NCBI RefSeq assembly: GCF_002423035.1
Contig: NZ_DIUM01000072.1
Location: forward strand, 8,635-72,634
DNA length: 64,000 bases
Reading direction: 5' to 3'
Source: Thiocapsa sp. UBA6158
GTDB lineage: Bacteria > Pseudomonadota > Gammaproteobacteria > Chromatiales > Chromatiaceae
Made by a program: the position numbers and the translations under genes. Below, in pieces: positions 25,293 to 34,117 of the stretch (position 1 is the stretch's first letter; each line of letters begins with the position of its first letter). The notes beneath the pieces were generated by a model that saw nothing but the letters and a program-made list of their open reading frames with translations, did not search any database and had not been told where the DNA came from.

Positions 25293-26675
25293 ATGTCGCA
25301 TCTTTATATCTCGGCGGCTCAGAAGTCGTCGGGAAAAACCACTCTCTCCATTGGTCTGTGCCGTGCTTGGCGCGACGCGGGCGTGCGCGTTCAGCCCTTC
25401 AAGAAGGGTCCCGACTACATCGACCCCTTATGGTTGACGGAAGCCTGCTCGCGGCCCTGCTACAACCTCGATTTCCATACCATGGGGCGCGCGGAGATCC
25501 TCGACGCCTTCGCGCACGAGTTCGACACTGCGGATCTGGGGCTGATCGAGGGCAATGTCGGCTTGTTCGACAGCATCGATCCGGCAGGCTCCAACAGCAA
25601 CGCCGAGCTCGCCAAGCTCCTGGGGGCACCGGTCGTCTTGGTGATCAACGCTCACGGCATGGGGCGCGGCATCGTGCCACTGTTGCTTGGTTACCAAGCC
25701 TTCGACCCCGAGCTGAACCTTGCCGGCGTGATCCTCAACAAGGTCGGCGGGACGCGCCATGCCCGTAATCTGATTACCGCGCTGGAGCACTATACGGATC
25801 TGCCGGTGCTCGGTGTGCTGCAGCGGGACGACGAGATCGAGATCGCCGAGCGCCACTTGGGGCTGATGCCGAGCAACGAGGCGGAGGCCGCCGAGGCATG
25901 GATCGACCGCATCCGCGGGCGTGTTGCCGAGCAGGTCGACCTGAGTCGGCTGCTCGCGATCGCCGAGGATGCCCCGCGTCCGCCGTTGCCCGCGTCGTCT
26001 CTGTTGATCGGTGCACCCGCAAGGGATGTGGTGCGCATCGGTGTCGCGCGCGACGCCGCCTTCGGGTTCTATTATCCGGATGATCTTCGAGCGCTCGCCG
26101 CAGCGGGTGCCGAGCTGGTCGAGTTCAGTCCGCTGACCGATCGCGAGCTGCCGTCCGTGGATGCGCTCTACATCGGCGGCGGGTTCCCCGAGTGCCGCAT
26201 GGCCGAGCTCGAGGCGAACCGCGGGATGCGCGAGGAGATTGCAGACTTCATCGCCCGCGGCGGGCCTGTCTATGCCGAATGCGGGGGCCTGATGTATCTG
26301 TGCAAGGCGATCGGTTGGAAGGGCGAGCGGCGCGAGATGGTGGGTGCGCTCGAGGCCGAAGTCCGGTTACACGCTCGACCCCAGGGGCGCGGCTATGTGC
26401 GTCTGCGCGAAACCGCCGACTTTCCGTGGCCGGGTCAGGCAGCCGGGGGTGCACGCGAGGTCCCGGCGCATGAGTTTCACCATTCCGCGGTGGTCGCGCC
26501 CCACCCGGCTTGGCGGTACGGATATGATGTGCTGCGAGGCGTCGGAATCGACGGCGCCCATGACGGAATCGTTCAAGGTCATCTGCTGGCCTGTTACAGT
26601 CACCTCAGGGACGTGGGCGGAGTCGGCTGGACGCGGCGGTTCCTCGACCATGTCCGGCGCTGTCTCGGGGCCTAG
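25293..26675 (+). CDS. dsrN: DsrN, sirohaem amidase (cobyrinic acid a,c-diamide synthase-like)
   Basis: 460 residues, similar to CobB/CbiA. It makes the amidated sirohaem used by DsrAB. The N-terminal ATP site is AAQKSSGKTTLSIGLCRA. The C-terminal glutamine amidotransferase domain has IGGGFPE and the nucleophile in VYAECGGLMYL, with the ending HLLACYSHLR containing the catalytic His. ATG 25293 follows GGTGACGGGTCG, a weak ribosome site. It precedes dsrR by 237 bp. Confidence 0.94.
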   Translation: MSHLYISAAQKSSGKTTLSIGLCRAWRDAGVRVQPFKKGPDYIDPLWLTEACSRPCYNLDFHTMGRAEILDAFAHEFDTADLGLIEGNVGLFDSIDPAGSNSNAELAKLLGAPVVLVINAHGMGRGIVPLLLGYQAFDPELNLAGVILNKVGGTRHARNLITALEHYTDLPVLGVLQRDDEIEIAERHLGLMPSNEAEAAEAWIDRIRGRVAEQVDLSRLLAIAEDAPRPPLPASSLLIGAPARDVVRIGVARDAAFGFYYPDDLRALAAAGAELVEFSPLTDRELPSVDALYIGGGFPECRMAELEANRGMREEIADFIARGGPVYAECGGLMYLCKAIGWKGERREMVGALEAEVRLHARPQGRGYVRLRETADFPWPGQAAGGAREVPAHEFHHSAVVAPHPAWRYGYDVLRGVGIDGAHDGIVQGHLLACYSHLRDVGGVGWTRRFLDHVRRCLGA

Positions 26676-26912
26676 AACGCGGCTGATTTCGTTCGGCCAG
26701 GGTCGCGTGAGTTCCCGCTGCCCGCGGGGCGGAGGTGGTCTGGAGGCCGGCCGGAAGGAGTCGAGCTTCCAACCCGCACCGATTGCCGAGGCGTCGAGCC
26801 CGCGAACGGCCCAGCCAGAGGTTGAAGCGGTGCCGATCACGCCAGTCGGGGTTTGGAGCGGCGCCGATCGGACGCATCTCAAGCGACTACTCAATAGGAT
26901 AATAGGTCTCAG

Positions 26913-27227
26913 ATGTTCAAACTTACGACAGCAGCGGCCGATCAGGTGCTCAAGGCCGCGCAGCAAGGCGGCACCGAGGGCATGTCCCTTCGATTGGCCG
27001 CGTTTCGGATGCCGGACGGTGCGATCGACTATCGGATCGGATTCGACGAGCCGACCGAGGACGATGTCCGCATGACCTGCGAGGGCGTGGATATTGTCAT
27101 GACCCCCGAGCAGGTCCCGCTGCTCGATGAAACCACGATGGACTATGTGGAGATGGAGCCGGGTCAGTTCAGCTTTATCTTCATGAATCCGAAGGATCCG
27201 CACTACAAGCCGCCGACCGAGGTCTGA
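26913..27227 (+). CDS. dsrR: DsrR, A-type scaffold homologue without cluster cysteines
   Basis: 104 residues, IscA/ErpA fold (FKLTTAAADQVLKAAQQGG). The three cysteines that bind iron-sulfur clusters are absent; the CGCG position reads FIFMNPKDPH and only one Cys (MTCEGVD) remains. This matches known DsrR, which does not build clusters and has been linked to post-transcriptional control of dsr genes in A. vinosum. Preceded by a 237-bp gap without a gene. Followed 21 bp later by dsrS. Confidence 0.93.
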   Translation: MFKLTTAAADQVLKAAQQGGTEGMSLRLAAFRMPDGAIDYRIGFDEPTEDDVRMTCEGVDIVMTPEQVPLLDETTMDYVEMEPGQFSFIFMNPKDPHYKPPTEV

Positions 27228-27248
27228 TCCGGAGCGGAGCGCATCGGC

Positions 27249-28364
27249 ATGGATCTCAGCAATGAAGACAGCTTCCGGCTGAACGTGCTGCTTGCCAATC
27301 GTCCGCAAGCCATCCGCATCGACGAATCCAAGCTGATCGTCTACGGTCTAGGTCCGCAGGGCGAGGCGACAGTTCGTCTCAACCCCAACAGACGTCCGGA
27401 TCAATATCTTCGAGGCGTCAAAGAACTCATTTCGGGTCACGTCCTGGGCTCGCCCGGCGGTTATCCCATCTATTTGAGCCGCTGGACTCGCATGGGCCAA
27501 ATGCGCGACGAGAGCCTGGAGCAATTGCTCCTGCTCGGCGAACCGGAGGCGGTCGTGGCGGCCGTCTGCTCGCCCGGACTCACCGACGAGCTGGCTCGGC
27601 GTGCCTGGTGGGCCATGGAGGACGCGGAGAATGCCCGGCGCATGTTGGGCAATCCGGCGATCGTCGCGGGCGCCATGGGCCCGGTCCTGGTGGACTATCT
27701 GATCGACTATCTCCCGTTCGAAACCGAGAGCGACAAGATCGCCGAGTCGATCCGTCTGATCCTGCGGACCGGTCTACTCGACGCCGATCGGCGCGAGGAC
27801 CTCTGGAAGAAGGCCGCGCGCAAGCAGGTCTATCTCGTGGGTTTCCTGCAGGCCGTTCCGGACGATCTGCCGGGAGCGGGAGGGTCCGCGGCGCGCGCGC
27901 TTCCCGAGCCGATTGTCGCGCTCGCCGAGGCGGGCAACCCCTGCGCTCGGCTGCTCGGTCGGGTCTTTTCGTCGCCCGGCCAGACCTTCCTCGCGACAGT
28001 CGCAACCGTGTTGTCCAAACCGCCCAGCCAGGACGTCGTGACGGCGACCTTCGGCGTGCTCAGAGACTATTTCGGTTCTCTGCGTCCGGAGGGAGACCCC
28101 GACCTGCCGCTTTCGGATCTGATCGCGGAGGCCGCGTGCTTCGCAACACCGACGAGCGTGGATCCGGACACGGCACGGCTGCTGCGCGAGTATCCCGAGA
28201 TGGCCCCGGAGGTCGCCGCCATGCGCGTCCTGTCGGGTGTCGGCTATGGACTCATCCGCGCCGTCGCGCTCGACCCCAGCGTACTCGGCAGCCTCATGCG
28301 CCGGAAGCTGACACCTGTGATCGACCCGCTCCAGGCTCGCCTGAGCCTTCTCGCAAGACTCTGA
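27249..28364 (+). CDS. dsrS: DsrS, conserved cytoplasmic protein of the dsr locus
   Basis: 371 residues, soluble, helical, no signal or metal motif. Segments NEDSFRLNVLLANRPQAIRI and YPIYLSRWTRMGQMRDESLE identify it as the last gene of the Chromatiaceae dsr cluster. Its function is not established beyond a proposed regulatory role. 21 bp after dsrR. A small hairpin TCGCTC-ATTA-GAGCGA at 28381-28396 follows, without a T-tract. Confidence 0.92.
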   Translation: MDLSNEDSFRLNVLLANRPQAIRIDESKLIVYGLGPQGEATVRLNPNRRPDQYLRGVKELISGHVLGSPGGYPIYLSRWTRMGQMRDESLEQLLLLGEPEAVVAAVCSPGLTDELARRAWWAMEDAENARRMLGNPAIVAGAMGPVLVDYLIDYLPFETESDKIAESIRLILRTGLLDADRREDLWKKAARKQVYLVGFLQAVPDDLPGAGGSAARALPEPIVALAEAGNPCARLLGRVFSSPGQTFLATVATVLSKPPSQDVVTATFGVLRDYFGSLRPEGDPDLPLSDLIAEAACFATPTSVDPDTARLLREYPEMAPEVAAMRVLSGVGYGLIRAVALDPSVLGSLMRRKLTPVIDPLQARLSLLARL

Positions 28365-28707
28365 TGATGCTCGCGTGCTCTCGCTCATTAGAGCGACCAC
28401 ACCTTCATCGGGGGACTCGTGACATCCGCTCCGCGGTATCACGCATGCCCCGTGGTGCTCCGCGCCACGTGCCACGAGGGCCGAATTGACGAACGAGGCA
28501 CTCCGCGTCGTCGGGTCAGCGAGGCAGTCATCCGAGGGTCGGGAGGGTCGAGGTCTTGGCCGGCCGTGGCCGCCGGGTGAGTTGGTGGCTCTCGCGCTTG
28601 AGTCTTCTATGATTGTTTATAACGATCGATAGTTTAATAACAATCGATTAGGAAGATTGATGGGTCGCCGCTATGCTCCTATCCAATACTTGAAGAGGAG
28701 CACTCAC
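28365..28707. promoter_or_regulatory. Spacer after dsrS with AT-rich operator-like sequence
   Basis: The left part holds only a weak hairpin (28381-28396). The AT-rich patch 28600-28655 has an imperfect 26-bp palindrome and a 15-bp direct repeat ahead of the DUF2061 gene. No gene seen. Confidence 0.45.
28607..28651. promoter_or_regulatory. Possible operator: imperfect palindrome plus direct repeat
   Basis: CTATGATTGTTTATAACGATCGATAG (28607-28632) is an imperfect dyad. ATAACGATCGATAG (28619-28632) and ATAACAATCGATTAG (28637-28651) are imperfect direct repeats. The overlap of the two suggests a binding site for a dimeric repressor or activator. The regulator is not identified. Confidence 0.4.
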
Positions 28708-28917
28708 ATGGCCAAAACGATCACGTTTGCGATCCTGCACATGACGGTCGCCTTCAGCGTGGCCTACCTGTTGAGCGGCAGCCTCCTGGTCGGCGGGGCG
28801 ATCGCCCTGGTCGAGCCCGCGATCAACACGGTTGTCTATTTCTTCCATGAGAAGGTTTGGGACTACATCCGGCAACACCGCGCGCATGAACCCCCCGGGG
28901 GTCTGCTGCCCGCCTGA
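28708..28917 (+). CDS. DUF2061 family small membrane protein
   Basis: 69 residues with two hydrophobic helices, ITFAILHMTVAFSVAYLLSG and SLLVGGAIALVEPAINTVVYF, followed by HEKVWDYIR. This is the pattern of DUF2061 (YkoP-like) inner-membrane proteins. AAGAGGAG lies 7 bp before ATG 28708, which decides the start over an upstream in-frame ATG at 28657. Function unknown. Confidence 0.7.
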   Translation: MAKTITFAILHMTVAFSVAYLLSGSLLVGGAIALVEPAINTVVYFFHEKVWDYIRQHRAHEPPGGLLPA

Positions 28918-28973
28918 GATGTCGCTCCGATTCCCGCGTGCCTCGTTGACTGCCGGGGAGACGCTCGCGAGGC

Positions 28974-29852
28974 TCAGGCGCTCGACGCCGCCGGGTCTTG
29001 CGAGAAACCGACAAGTCTCCCGCTGATGGCCCAAAGTCGTCTGTTGGCTTCCGGGTCAAGTGCTTGGGCAGGTGCCTTGATCGAACATCGGTCACCGAGA
29101 TACCGACCCGTGACCCCGTCGAGGTCTGGCGATCGGGTGGCATAAAGCACCCGCTCCGCCGCTCGCGTCGGGGTGGGGATGAATCGGCCGAGCAGCAGAT
29201 CGACAGCCTTCCAGAAAACGCCTTGCGCGCCGTCGCTGCCACCGAGATTGGATCGGAAGATCCCGGGGAAGACGCAGTTTACGGTCACCCCGGTGCCGGC
29301 AAGCCGCCGCGCTAGCTCGAAGGTGAAATGCAGGTTGCCGAGCTTGGACTGGCCGTACGCTTGCATCATGCGATAGCGGCGCCGGGTCCAGTCGAGATCG
29401 TCGAAGTCGATTGCGGTCTCCATCTTGGTGCCGACATTCACGATACGGGCGGGTGCGCTGGATTTGATCCGCTCGAGCAATAGGCTTGTGAGCAGGAAAG
29501 GACCCAGATGATTGACCGCGAACGAGCGCTCGATGCCCTCGGGGCTCATGCAGCGACTCGCATAAGCGGTCCCGGCATTGTTGATCAGGGCGTCGATGCG
29601 CTCGAAGCGGTCTAGGATCTGTCCAGCCGCGCGACGAACCTCCCGCTGATTGCCGAGGTCCGCGACGAAGAGTTGGATCTCTCGGTTGCCGGTCGCGGCG
29701 AGGATCTCGTCTCGGGCGGCCCGACCGCGTTCTTCGTTGCGGACCAGCATCCCGACGCGCGTCCCGTCACGGGCGAAGGCGCGGGCGAGCGCCTTTCCCA
29801 GACCTGAGTTTGCACCCGTGACGAGAACAGCCCTACGATTCGCGTCGGTCAT
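28974..29852 (-). CDS. Short-chain dehydrogenase/reductase, retinol-dehydrogenase-like
   Basis: 292 residues. The nucleotide site is VTGANSGLGKALARAFARDG and the catalytic pair YGQSK. NNAG is present (LINNAGTAYAS). The usual catalytic Ser of the NVSS motif reads NVGTKM here, so Thr may substitute or activity may be changed. The end resembles retinol dehydrogenase-like SDRs (ERVLYATRSPDLDGVTGRY). It stops 24 bp short of glgC on the same strand, with a GTC-rich leader. Substrate unknown. Confidence 0.8.
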   Translation of the reverse strand: MTDANRRAVLVTGANSGLGKALARAFARDGTRVGMLVRNEERGRAARDEILAATGNREIQLFVADLGNQREVRRAAGQILDRFERIDALINNAGTAYASRCMSPEGIERSFAVNHLGPFLLTSLLLERIKSSAPARIVNVGTKMETAIDFDDLDWTRRRYRMMQAYGQSKLGNLHFTFELARRLAGTGVTVNCVFPGIFRSNLGGSDGAQGVFWKAVDLLLGRFIPTPTRAAERVLYATRSPDLDGVTGRYLGDRCSIKAPAQALDPEANRRLWAISGRLVGFSQDPAASSA

Positions 29853-29875
29853 ACGTGGCCCTTGGTCGATGGTCG

Positions 29876-31135
29876 TTATTCGGAATAGCCGCCGCGTCCG
29901 GTGCCTCGGGTGTCGCGAGCGAAATAGCCGACGCGCCCCATCGGAACGACGGTGACGCCACCTGAACTGACATGGAAGCGTTGCCGATCCTTGACCGGAT
30001 CAAAACCGATTCGATCTCCGGCCTCGATGACGTTGTGCCGATCGACAATGACATTGCGCAGATGGGCGCCGCGACAGATGCGGACATAGTCCATGATGAT
30101 GCAGTCCTCGAGGACGACGTCCTCCTCGATCACGGCCTCGCGACGGATGATGGAGTTGGTCAGGCGTGCACCGTCGTGGATCATGGTCGCGGCACCCAGG
30201 AGCGTGTTGCGCAGCTCGCCGCCCAGCACACGCGCCACCGGGCCCTGATAGCCGCTGGAGAAGACAGGCCACTCGGGGTTGAACATATCGAAGGCCGGTT
30301 CGGCCCCCAGCACGTCCTTGTGGGCGTCGAAGTACGCATCGATGCTGCCGACGTCGCGCCAGTAGACCGGTGTCTCGTAGGGGTGCACGCCCGGTATGAC
30401 ATTCGTCGCGAAGTCGTAGGCAAAGAGTCGGTGGGTGTTGAGCAGCCGCGGCAGGACATGTTGTCCGAAATCCGACTCCCCCGCCGCCTCGCACTCCTTG
30501 AGTGCCTGCATCAGGACTTTGGCGTCGAAGATGTAGTTGCCCATGGAGGCGAAGGCCATGGTCGGATCGCCGGGCAGCGGGGAGGGATTCGCCGGCTTTT
30601 CCTCGAAGGCGTTGATCCGTCCCTCTTCGTCCGCGGCGATCACGCCGAAGCTCGACGCCTCGGCAAGCGGGACCGGCAGGGCGGCGATCGTCACGTCGGC
30701 GTTGCGCGCCTTGTGGAAATCGACCATCTGGCGGATGTCCATTCGGTAGATGTGGTCGGCCCCGAAGACGGCGACCAGATCAGGCCGATGCTCCTCGATG
30801 AGGGCGATGTTTTGATTAACCGCGTCGGCTGTGCCCTGGAACCAATGTGTTCCGGACATCATTTGAGGTGGGACAACAGTCACGAACTGACTCTGTAGCA
30901 AGGGCGAGATGGTCCAAGCCTTGCGTACGTGCTCGATGAGAGATTGCGACTTGTACTGCACCAGCAAGTAGATGGTCTGGATCTGGGAATTGACCAGGTT
31001 GCTGAGCACGAAATCGACAATGCGGTAGCGGGCGCCGAAGGGCACCGAAGGTTTGGAGCGCGCCGTCGTGAGCGGCTGGAGTCGCGAGCCTTGGCCACCG
31101 GCCATGACGAAAGCGATGATTCGATCGGTCTGCAT
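29876..31135 (-). CDS. glgC: Glucose-1-phosphate adenylyltransferase (ADP-glucose pyrophosphorylase)
   Basis: 419 residues; makes ADP-glucose from glucose-1-phosphate and ATP, the committed step of glycogen storage. Motifs: AFVMAGGQGSRLQPLTTARS with KPSVPFGARYR, WFQGTADAVNQN, SFGVIAADEEGRI and a left-handed beta-helix C-terminus (LTNSIIRREAVIEEDVVLED). ATG 31135 is preferred because CACGGAGGAACC precedes it; an upstream in-frame start exists at 31210. Divergent from gpmI across about 220 bp. Confidence 0.95.
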   Translation of the reverse strand: MQTDRIIAFVMAGGQGSRLQPLTTARSKPSVPFGARYRIVDFVLSNLVNSQIQTIYLLVQYKSQSLIEHVRKAWTISPLLQSQFVTVVPPQMMSGTHWFQGTADAVNQNIALIEEHRPDLVAVFGADHIYRMDIRQMVDFHKARNADVTIAALPVPLAEASSFGVIAADEEGRINAFEEKPANPSPLPGDPTMAFASMGNYIFDAKVLMQALKECEAAGESDFGQHVLPRLLNTHRLFAYDFATNVIPGVHPYETPVYWRDVGSIDAYFDAHKDVLGAEPAFDMFNPEWPVFSSGYQGPVARVLGGELRNTLLGAATMIHDGARLTNSIIRREAVIEEDVVLEDCIIMDYVRICRGAHLRNVIVDRHNVIEAGDRIGFDPVKDRQRFHVSSGGVTVVPMGRVGYFARDTRGTGRGGYSE

Positions 31136-31355
31136 GGTTCCTCCGTGTGCCCCGCTTATAGGAGCTTTCGTTGTGTTGAGTGTTTCAGTGGGTCCGGCCA
31201 CTGGATGCACTGGAGAATCATAAACCCGTCGAACGGAGGTTTCCCGATTATCGGAAGCCCACTTGACGGGGCTTCGGGACGCGACCGAAACAGGGGTGAC
31301 GTGCCCCCCGAACGTCTACAATATGCAACCCCGACGGCAGAGGAGTAAGCGAGAG

Positions 31356-32903
31356 ATGAGTCATCCGAGGAAGAAGGTTCCGGGACGCCCGGTCATCCTG
31401 ATCATCCTGGACGGTTTCGGCGTGAACCCGGCCAAGGCCAACAACGCGGTCGTGCTCGCCGACACGCCGAATCTCGATCGCTACTTCTCGAGTCATCCAC
31501 ACACCGCGCTGCAGGCGTCCGGTCTGGCGGTCGGGCTCCCGGACGGGCAGATGGGCAACTCCGAGGTCGGGCACATGTGCATCGGCTCGGGCTGTGTTGT
31601 CCTCCAGGATCTGGTTCTGATCGATCGCGCGATCGACGACCGCAGCTTCTTCGACAATCACGCCCTGGTGAACGCCGCGCGTGCGGCCGCCGAGCGGGGT
31701 CGGCCGATTCATCTGATGGGATTGGTTTCCGACGGCGGTGTCCATAGTCATGTCCGTCATCTAGCAGCCTTGATCAAGTTGTGCAAGCGTCAGGGTGCGC
31801 GCCCCATGGTCCACGTCTTCACGGACGGTCGGGATACCCCGCCGCGCTCGGCGCTCAGTTATCTCAAGTGTCTCGACGAGGCGCTGGAGACCTCGGGCGG
31901 GCGCATCGCCACCGTCAGCGGACGCTATTACGCGATGGATCGGGACAACCGCTGGGATCGCACGGAGCTGGCGTGGCGTGCCATGGTCGACGGCGAGGGC
32001 CGGCACGCCGAGACAGCCCGCGAGGCGATCGAGGCGGCCTATGCCGCCGGCGAAGACGACGAGTTCATCCGCCCCACGGTTGTCGCCGGCGGCGAGCCGA
32101 TCCGCGACGGCGATCAGGTGATCCATATCAACTTCCGCAAGGATCGTCCGCGCCAACTGGTGACGGCCTTGCACCAGAGCGATTTCGACAAATTCGACCG
32201 CCGCGGTGTGACCCGCGTGCAGGTCACGGGCATGATGGAATATGACCCCTGGTTCGGGCTGCCCTTCGCCTTCGATACCGACACGCCGAAGACCACGCTC
32301 GGGCAGATCCTGAGCGACGACGGCATCGCGCAGTTTCACTGCGCCGAGACCGAGAAATACGCGCATGTAACCTTCTTCTTCAACGGCGGGCGAGGCGATC
32401 CCTTCCCCGGCGAGGAGCGTGCCCTGATCCCATCGCCGAAGGTCGCCACCTACGATCTAAAACCCGAGATGAGCGCGCCCGGGGTGGCCGATGCCGTCAT
32501 CGAGGCCCTGCGCGGCGGAGAATTTCCCTTTATCGTGGTGAACTTCGCCAACGGCGACATGGTGGGTCATACGGCCGTGCGCGAGGCGGTGATCGCTGCC
32601 GTGGAGACACTGGATCGCGAGGTCGGCCGTGTGCTCGATACGTCCGTCGAGTGCGGCTACTCGGTCATCCTGAGCGCCGACCACGGCAACTGCGACGAGA
32701 TGGTCGATCCCGTGACCGGCGAGCCCCATACCCAGCACACGACCTATCCCGTGCCCTGTTTAGTGATCGACGAGGTGCCCTGGCGTCTTTCGGTCGGCGG
32801 CGGGATCAAGGACATCGCACCCACCATCCTGCACCTGATGGGTATCCCCATCCCGGAGCAGATGGACGGGCACTCGCTCCTGCTCGGGCCGGCGACGGTC
32901 TGA
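31356..32903 (+). CDS. gpmI: 2,3-bisphosphoglycerate-independent phosphoglycerate mutase
   Basis: 515 residues; interconverts 3- and 2-phosphoglycerate in glycolysis. Two-metal alkaline-phosphatase-fold site: ILIILDGFGVNP, MGNSEVGHMCIGSG (catalytic Ser), FTDGRDTPPRSAL, FFFNGGRG, VVNFANGDMVGHT and SADHGNCDEM. ATG 31356 with AGGAGTAAGCGAG upstream; the track start at 31263 is rejected because it lies in the promoter region. It is followed 3 bp later by thyA. Confidence 0.95.
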   Translation: MSHPRKKVPGRPVILIILDGFGVNPAKANNAVVLADTPNLDRYFSSHPHTALQASGLAVGLPDGQMGNSEVGHMCIGSGCVVLQDLVLIDRAIDDRSFFDNHALVNAARAAAERGRPIHLMGLVSDGGVHSHVRHLAALIKLCKRQGARPMVHVFTDGRDTPPRSALSYLKCLDEALETSGGRIATVSGRYYAMDRDNRWDRTELAWRAMVDGEGRHAETAREAIEAAYAAGEDDEFIRPTVVAGGEPIRDGDQVIHINFRKDRPRQLVTALHQSDFDKFDRRGVTRVQVTGMMEYDPWFGLPFAFDTDTPKTTLGQILSDDGIAQFHCAETEKYAHVTFFFNGGRGDPFPGEERALIPSPKVATYDLKPEMSAPGVADAVIEALRGGEFPFIVVNFANGDMVGHTAVREAVIAAVETLDREVGRVLDTSVECGYSVILSADHGNCDEMVDPVTGEPHTQHTTYPVPCLVIDEVPWRLSVGGGIKDIAPTILHLMGIPIPEQMDGHSLLLGPATV

Positions 32904-32906
32904 CGG

Positions 32907-33746
32907 ATGCGCGTCTATCTCGATCTGCTGCGTGATGTGATCGACAACGGCATCGACAAGGCCGACCGCACCGGCACGGGGACGCGCTCGGTGTTCGGTC
33001 GTCAGGTGCGCTTCGATCTGCAGCAGGGTTTCCCGCTGTTGACCACCAAGCGGGTGCATACCAAAAGTCTGATCCACGAGTTGCTCTGGTTCTTGGCCGG
33101 CTCGACCGACAACCGCTGGCTTCAGGACCGCGGCGTGACCATCTGGGACGAGTGGGCGGCCGAGGACGGAAGTCTCGGTCCTATCTACGGCGCCCAGTGG
33201 CGCAGTTGGTCTTGTCCGGACGGCCGCGTCCTCGACCAGCTCGCCGAGCTGGTCGCGACCATCCGGATCCGCCCGGATTCGCGCCGGCTGGTGGTCTCGG
33301 CCTGGAACCCGGCGGATCTGCCCGACGAGACACGCAGTCCGCGCGAGAACGTGCAGGCCGGGCGAATGTCGCTTGCCCCTTGTCATTGTCTCTTTCAGTT
33401 CTATGTCGCCGATGGGCGGCTCTCCTGTCAGCTCTATCAGCGCAGCGCCGATCTCTTCCTCGGTGTGCCCTTCAATATCGCCAGCTATGCCTTGCTGACC
33501 CATCTCATCGCGCACCAGTGCGATCTGCAGGTCGGCGAATTCATCCACACCTTCGGCGACCTGCATCTCTACCGCAATCATCTGACCGACGACATCGTCT
33601 TCGAGCAGCTCAAGCGCGAGCCTCGGGCGCTGCCGCAGTTGCGTCTGCTGCGTCGTCCGCCGAGCCTGTTCGACTACTGTTTCGAGGATATCGAGATCGT
33701 CGGGTATGAGCCGGAACCGGCGATTCGTGCGCCGATAGCGATTTGA
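32907..33746 (+). CDS. thyA: Thymidylate synthase
   Basis: 279 residues; converts dUMP to dTMP with methylenetetrahydrofolate. Motifs: DRTGTGTRSVFGRQVRFDL, FPLLTTKRVHTKSLIHELLW, YGAQWR and the catalytic-Cys motif APCHCLFQFYV, then SADLFLGVPFNIASYALL and IHTFGDLHLYRNHL. Only 3 bp from gpmI, so co-transcribed. Confidence 0.95.
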   Translation: MRVYLDLLRDVIDNGIDKADRTGTGTRSVFGRQVRFDLQQGFPLLTTKRVHTKSLIHELLWFLAGSTDNRWLQDRGVTIWDEWAAEDGSLGPIYGAQWRSWSCPDGRVLDQLAELVATIRIRPDSRRLVVSAWNPADLPDETRSPRENVQAGRMSLAPCHCLFQFYVADGRLSCQLYQRSADLFLGVPFNIASYALLTHLIAHQCDLQVGEFIHTFGDLHLYRNHLTDDIVFEQLKREPRALPQLRLLRRPPSLFDYCFEDIEIVGYEPEPAIRAPIAI

Positions 33747-34117
33747 CGGTCGCAGAGTGGGATCGCATGGGGCTTGTGACGGGCAGGCTCAGGGTCGGGA
33801 TCGTCCTCCTGGCCTCGGTTAGGCTTGGACTGTGAGGATGCATCGATCATTGCGGTACGCCGCGTTAGGCCCCGGTGAATTCAGCGCACTCACCTCAAGG
33901 CAAGTCCAGCGGGAATCCTTGCAGGCCGTCCTGCTTGACAGGAGCGCGGCATGACGTTACGGATCGAATCCCGGGGCATCGATTGTATTGATCAGTCGAT
34001 TGAGCACATGGTGAGCGGTCGGGCGGCGAGATTTGCGTGTTCGGGTGTTTGTTCTCCTGTTAGGTTGCGAGGTCTTACGCAACAGTCACGAACCTTCCGG
34101 GCGAGGAGTTGCCGCTG
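33747..34117. other. Spacer upstream of the SohB gene, no gene seen
   Basis: 371 bp. A 46-codon open frame from 33951 has no recognisable protein character and is not called. Promoter for the peptidase gene presumably lies here; no clear box was picked out. Confidence 0.35.

Noticed and set aside
28381..28396. Hairpin TCGCTC-ATTA-GAGCGA after dsrS as the dsr terminator
   Set aside because: Only 6 bp and no T-tract, too weak to call.
31263..31355. Upstream in-frame start for gpmI
   Set aside because: Gives an odd extension without family match; ATG 31356 has a good ribosome site.
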